Shown piece after piece: positions 5,939-7,975 of a DNA stretch of 7,975 nt. Below the pieces are notes generated by a model. It did no database searches, was not told the DNA's origin, and was given only the letters and a program-made list of their open reading frames with translations. The stretch's first letter is position 1. Each line of letters starts with the position of its first letter. The position numbers were made by a program, and so were the translations under genes. The stretch is from DATBWZ01 sp036514535 (GTDB lineage: Bacteria; JAMCPX01; DATBWZ01), in the NCBI GenBank assembly GCA_036514535.1, contig DATBWZ010000063.1, forward strand, positions 1 to 7,975, given 5' to 3'.

Positions 5939-6589
5939 ATGTTTATAAGAGGAAAAAAAGGTTTTACACTGATTGAGCTGATGATAGTGGTTGCTATCAT
6001 CGGAATTCTGGCGGCCATAGCCATCCCGAACTTCATGAAGTTCCAGGCAAGGTCAAGGCAGAGCGAGGCAAGGACCAATCTGAAATCTCTCTTCACTGCA
6101 GAATTATCATACTGGGCACAGTATGGTTCACTGGGTGGAGGAAATGTATGTATTGTTGGATATGCACCTGAAAGAGGTAACAGATATGCATATATGATAG
6201 GACTAACAGGAATAGCTCAGGGAACACCATGTCCTACACCCCCAGCAGGGACAGAACTTGGTTGGGGAGTTGATTGTCAGAAGTATGATTGCACCCTTCC
6301 TCAGTTTAACGGTGGTTATCCAGCGTGCGATATTACAGCTTTTGGTACAGCGGTTCCAGATGGTTGCGTCCCTTTAGCAGGGAACATATGGGCAGGAACT
6401 GCAGCAGGTCTCTATACTGGCGCAAGTGCTGTTGCTAATGGAATATTTGTAGCTACAGGTTGTGGGGATTGCGATGGTGATGCCACAGTAGATACCTTTA
6501 GAGTGCAGGGATCAGGTATTGATGCGGATAAGACAGCTGTTGATGGACAACCTTGTCAAGAATCTGGTCAGAATGATGTCAACAACTAA
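5939..6589 (+). CDS. pilA: Major type IV pilin PilA with cysteine-rich C-terminal domain
   Basis: This is the likely structural subunit of the pilus. The 216-residue prepilin has a short class III leader (MFIRGKKG) cut by PilD between Gly8 and Phe9. The mature protein starts FTLIELMIVVAIIG, with Glu13 as the conserved Glu5 needed for methylation and assembly, and a hydrophobic helix running to about residue 30. It is far longer than the roughly 60-residue Geobacter PilA and closer to Myxococcus PilA. The globular part is Gly- and Cys-rich, with nine cysteines (71, 98, 113, 118, 130, 143, 175, 178, 206), and carries D177-x-D-x-D-x-x-x-D185, a possible metal-binding loop. Codon use shifts from mixed in the helix to A/T-rich after about residue 65. 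It has its own sigma-54 promoter and its own terminator. A minor pilin is possible but less likely given the locus position and expression signals. Confidence 0.93.
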   Translation: MFIRGKKGFTLIELMIVVAIIGILAAIAIPNFMKFQARSRQSEARTNLKSLFTAELSYWAQYGSLGGGNVCIVGYAPERGNRYAYMIGLTGIAQGTPCPTPPAGTELGWGVDCQKYDCTLPQFNGGYPACDITAFGTAVPDGCVPLAGNIWAGTAAGLYTGASAVANGIFVATGCGDCDGDATVDTFRVQGSGIDADKTAVDGQPCQESGQNDVNN

Positions 6590-6612
6590 GATTGTTCAGT
6601 TCCTGTTTTTTG

Positions 6613-6640
6613 AGGGGAGGAGAAGTTCCTCCCCTTTTTT
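6613..6640 (+). terminator. Strong intrinsic terminator after pilA
   Basis: AGGGGAGGA (6613-6621) pairs perfectly with TCCTCCCCT (6627-6635) around a 5-nt loop, and a run of six T (6635-6640) follows. The stem is GC-rich and 23 nt past the pilA stop. It should end most pilA transcripts and keep pilin expression far above that of the following genes, with limited read-through. Confidence 0.92.
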
Positions 6641-6645
6641 ATAAT
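6640..6645 (+). promoter_or_regulatory. Possible -10 element for the accessory module, abutting the terminator
   Basis: A perfect TATAAT starts on the last T of the pilA terminator. Initiation about 7 bp downstream would give a leader of some 14 nt before the ATG at 6666. There is no acceptable -35 hexamer at 16-18 bp: the bases there belong to the terminator stem, and the nearest TTGAGG (6610-6615) is 24 bp away. No extended -10 TG is present. It may be a weak promoter or a chance match. Confidence 0.25.
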
Positions 6646-6665
6646 GGGGTGTAAAGAGAAGTTTT

Positions 6666-7568
6666 ATGGAGTTGAGAAACAGATACGCAGTCTTTATAAG
6701 TTTAATAGCGCTTCTTGCTGGGCTAATTATTGCTTTAAGGGTATCATCATACAGTTTTCTAAGACTTAAATATCTCCCCTCTTCAGAGCTCCTTCTCAAG
6801 GCAAATCTTGGACATAAAAACACACTGGCAGATTATTATTTTCTTAATGCAATTCAATATGGAGGTGAGCCAAAAAACAAAGATGAAGAATATCGCTGGC
6901 TTTATCCAATGCTTAACATTGTAACAGAACTTGACCCAAAATACGGAACCCCATACCGCTGGGGTGGTATTGTCCTACCCTTCTTTAATGGAACTGAATG
7001 GAAAAATGTCCAGGAGTCAGATATGCTCCTTGAGAAGGGAATCAGGGATGCAAGAAAAGATGAGGACAAATACTGGCAGGTTTACTTTTATCGTGGCTGG
7101 AACGCAATGACTTATGAAAAGGATTTTAGAAGGGCCGGGGATTATATTGGAATGGCGTCAAGGTATGTGAAGGGAAATGTTTATCCAAAATACCTTGCAC
7201 TTTTAGCAACAAAATTATACGCTACAGCAGATGACCCGGATGCCGGTTTGAGGTTTGCAGAAGATGCTTATAATGTAGAAAGGGACCCGGATATAAAAAA
7301 GGAACTAGAAAGGAGAATTAAGGAATTAAGGGTGGAAAAAGACTTAAAACTTTTAAACTCAGCAATTGAGGAATTATATAAAAAATCAGGCAAAAAACCT
7401 GCTAAACTGGAAGAGCTGATTAATGCTGGAATTTTGAGGGTCCTTCCTGAAGAGCCATTTGGGGGTAAATATATTATTGATAAATCGGAAAAGGCTCAAA
7501 GCACAACCTATAAGGATTCATTAAGGATTGATACCTCTAAATTTTCTGAAAAAATGGATAAAAATTAG
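6666..7568 (+). CDS. Membrane-anchored TPR-like protein of unknown function, in pilG position
   Basis: No characterised family is recognised with certainty. The 300-residue product has one N-terminal membrane helix (about 7-24) after a short Arg-containing start, so most of it should lie outside the cytoplasm as an anchored protein. Residues about 54-210 look like degenerate TPR helices: ADYYFLNAIQYGG, YPMLNIVTELDPKYGTPYRWGG, and a third around YWQVYFYRGWNAM. Residues about 226-275 resemble the C-terminal region of GspG-type pseudopilins (IEELYKKSGKKPAKLEEL, then LPEEPFGGKYII). It occupies the slot held by pilG in M. xanthus, between pilA and the ABC ATPase gene pilH; orthology is not shown here. 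Its Shine-Dalgarno is weak (AGAGAAG, 6655-6661). It ends 7 bp before the ABC gene, so the two are probably co-translated. Codons are more A/T-rich than in pilB-pilR. Confidence 0.85.
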   Translation: MELRNRYAVFISLIALLAGLIIALRVSSYSFLRLKYLPSSELLLKANLGHKNTLADYYFLNAIQYGGEPKNKDEEYRWLYPMLNIVTELDPKYGTPYRWGGIVLPFFNGTEWKNVQESDMLLEKGIRDARKDEDKYWQVYFYRGWNAMTYEKDFRRAGDYIGMASRYVKGNVYPKYLALLATKLYATADDPDAGLRFAEDAYNVERDPDIKKELERRIKELRVEKDLKLLNSAIEELYKKSGKKPAKLEELINAGILRVLPEEPFGGKYIIDKSEKAQSTTYKDSLRIDTSKFSEKMDKN

Positions 7569-7575
7569 GTCCAAG

Positions 7576-7975
7576 ATGAAGATTGTTGAAATAAATAAAC
7601 TAAAAAAATCATTTAGGCAAGGATTTTTTGGTAGAAGATTCCTTGCACTCAAGGGGCTTTCTTTTTCTGTGGAGAAGGGTGAGGTTTATGGTCTTTTAGG
7701 TCCAAATGGTGCCGGCAAGACAACAACAATAAAAATTCTTACCGGTCTCCTGTCAGCGGATTCTGGAGGGATTAAGATATTAGGTGAACCCATAGGTGCT
7801 CCAAGAATCAGGGAAAAGATTGGCTTCCTTCCAGAGAATCCACAGTTTCATGATTTTCTTACTGGTGAGGAATTTCTAAATTTTCATTCAAACCTGCTCG
7901 GCATGCCAAGGTATGGAAGAAAAGAGAAGATAAAGGAACTGTTTAATGCTGTTGGGCTCAAAGGGGCAGGGGATT
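7576..7975 (+). CDS. ABC transporter ATP-binding protein, N-terminal part (cut by window end)
   Basis: The first 133 codons of an ABC ATPase, open to the window edge. It starts MKIVEINKLKKSF, has an A-loop region and Walker A GPNGAGKTT (42-50), then IGFLPENPQFHDFLTGEEFL (82-101) around the Q-loop. Glu replaces the usual Gln at the ENPQ position, as often seen in the NatA/GldA-like exporter subfamily. The LSGG signature and Walker B lie beyond the window. It would energise a separate membrane permease, expected to be the next gene. In M. xanthus the matching slot is pilH, followed by the permease gene pilI; these genes were reported as needed for piliation there, though the substrate is unknown. 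The start has only a weak ribosome site overlapping the previous stop (TAGG), which suggests translational coupling. The ABC assignment is firm; a pilus role rests on position. Confidence 0.9.
   Translation, partial: MKIVEINKLKKSFRQGFFGRRFLALKGLSFSVEKGEVYGLLGPNGAGKTTTIKILTGLLSADSGGIKILGEPIGAPRIREKIGFLPENPQFHDFLTGEEFLNFHSNLLGMPRYGRKEKIKELFNAVGLKGAGD

Overview
This window is the core of a type IVa pilus locus, and every gene is on the + strand. The order is pilB (3' end only), pilT, pilC, pilS, pilR, pilA, then a membrane-anchored TPR-like protein and the start of an ABC transporter ATPase. The same pilB-T-C-S-R-A order is known from Myxococcus xanthus and Geobacter, and in M. xanthus it continues with pilG-pilH-pilI, an accessory gene plus an ABC transporter. 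This points to a deltaproteobacterium in the old sense (Desulfobacterota or Myxococcota) or a related phylum such as Nitrospirota. Moderate GC and plain codon use argue against a high-GC myxobacterium. The lineage is an inference from gene order and protein style, not from a marker gene.

Bases 1-5729 form one tight operon. Gaps are 10-24 bp, with strong Shine-Dalgarno sequences before pilT, pilC and pilR. The products are the extension ATPase (PilB), the retraction ATPase (PilT), the inner-membrane platform (PilC), a six-helix sensor kinase (PilS) and its sigma-54-dependent response regulator (PilR). Two sigma-54-like sequences lie inside pilT and could give pilC-pilS-pilR a private promoter. 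They are unproven and may be chance.

Bases 5730-5938 hold the pilA control region, the most information-dense non-coding stretch. In order it has two copies of a GACAAAATTTTG palindrome 22 bp apart (probable PilR upstream activating sequence), an IHF-like site overlapping a weak AT hairpin with a T-run, a textbook -24/-12 sigma-54 promoter, and a very strong Shine-Dalgarno. PilS and PilR encoded just upstream should act here to set pilin output. pilA encodes a class III signal peptide and a 208-residue mature pilin with a cysteine-rich C-terminal domain. A strong intrinsic terminator follows at once.

Bases 6641-7975 hold the accessory module. A TATAAT hexamer begins at the last base of the terminator's T-run. 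It is followed by the TPR-like anchored protein and, 7 bp later, an ABC ATPase cut off by the window end. Codon use becomes visibly more A/T-rich from within pilA onward. There is no CRISPR array, tRNA, rRNA or insertion sequence, and no antisense reading frame looks real. The window is a known machine in a well-conserved arrangement. Its least understood parts are the pilin domain, the operator architecture and the accessory module.
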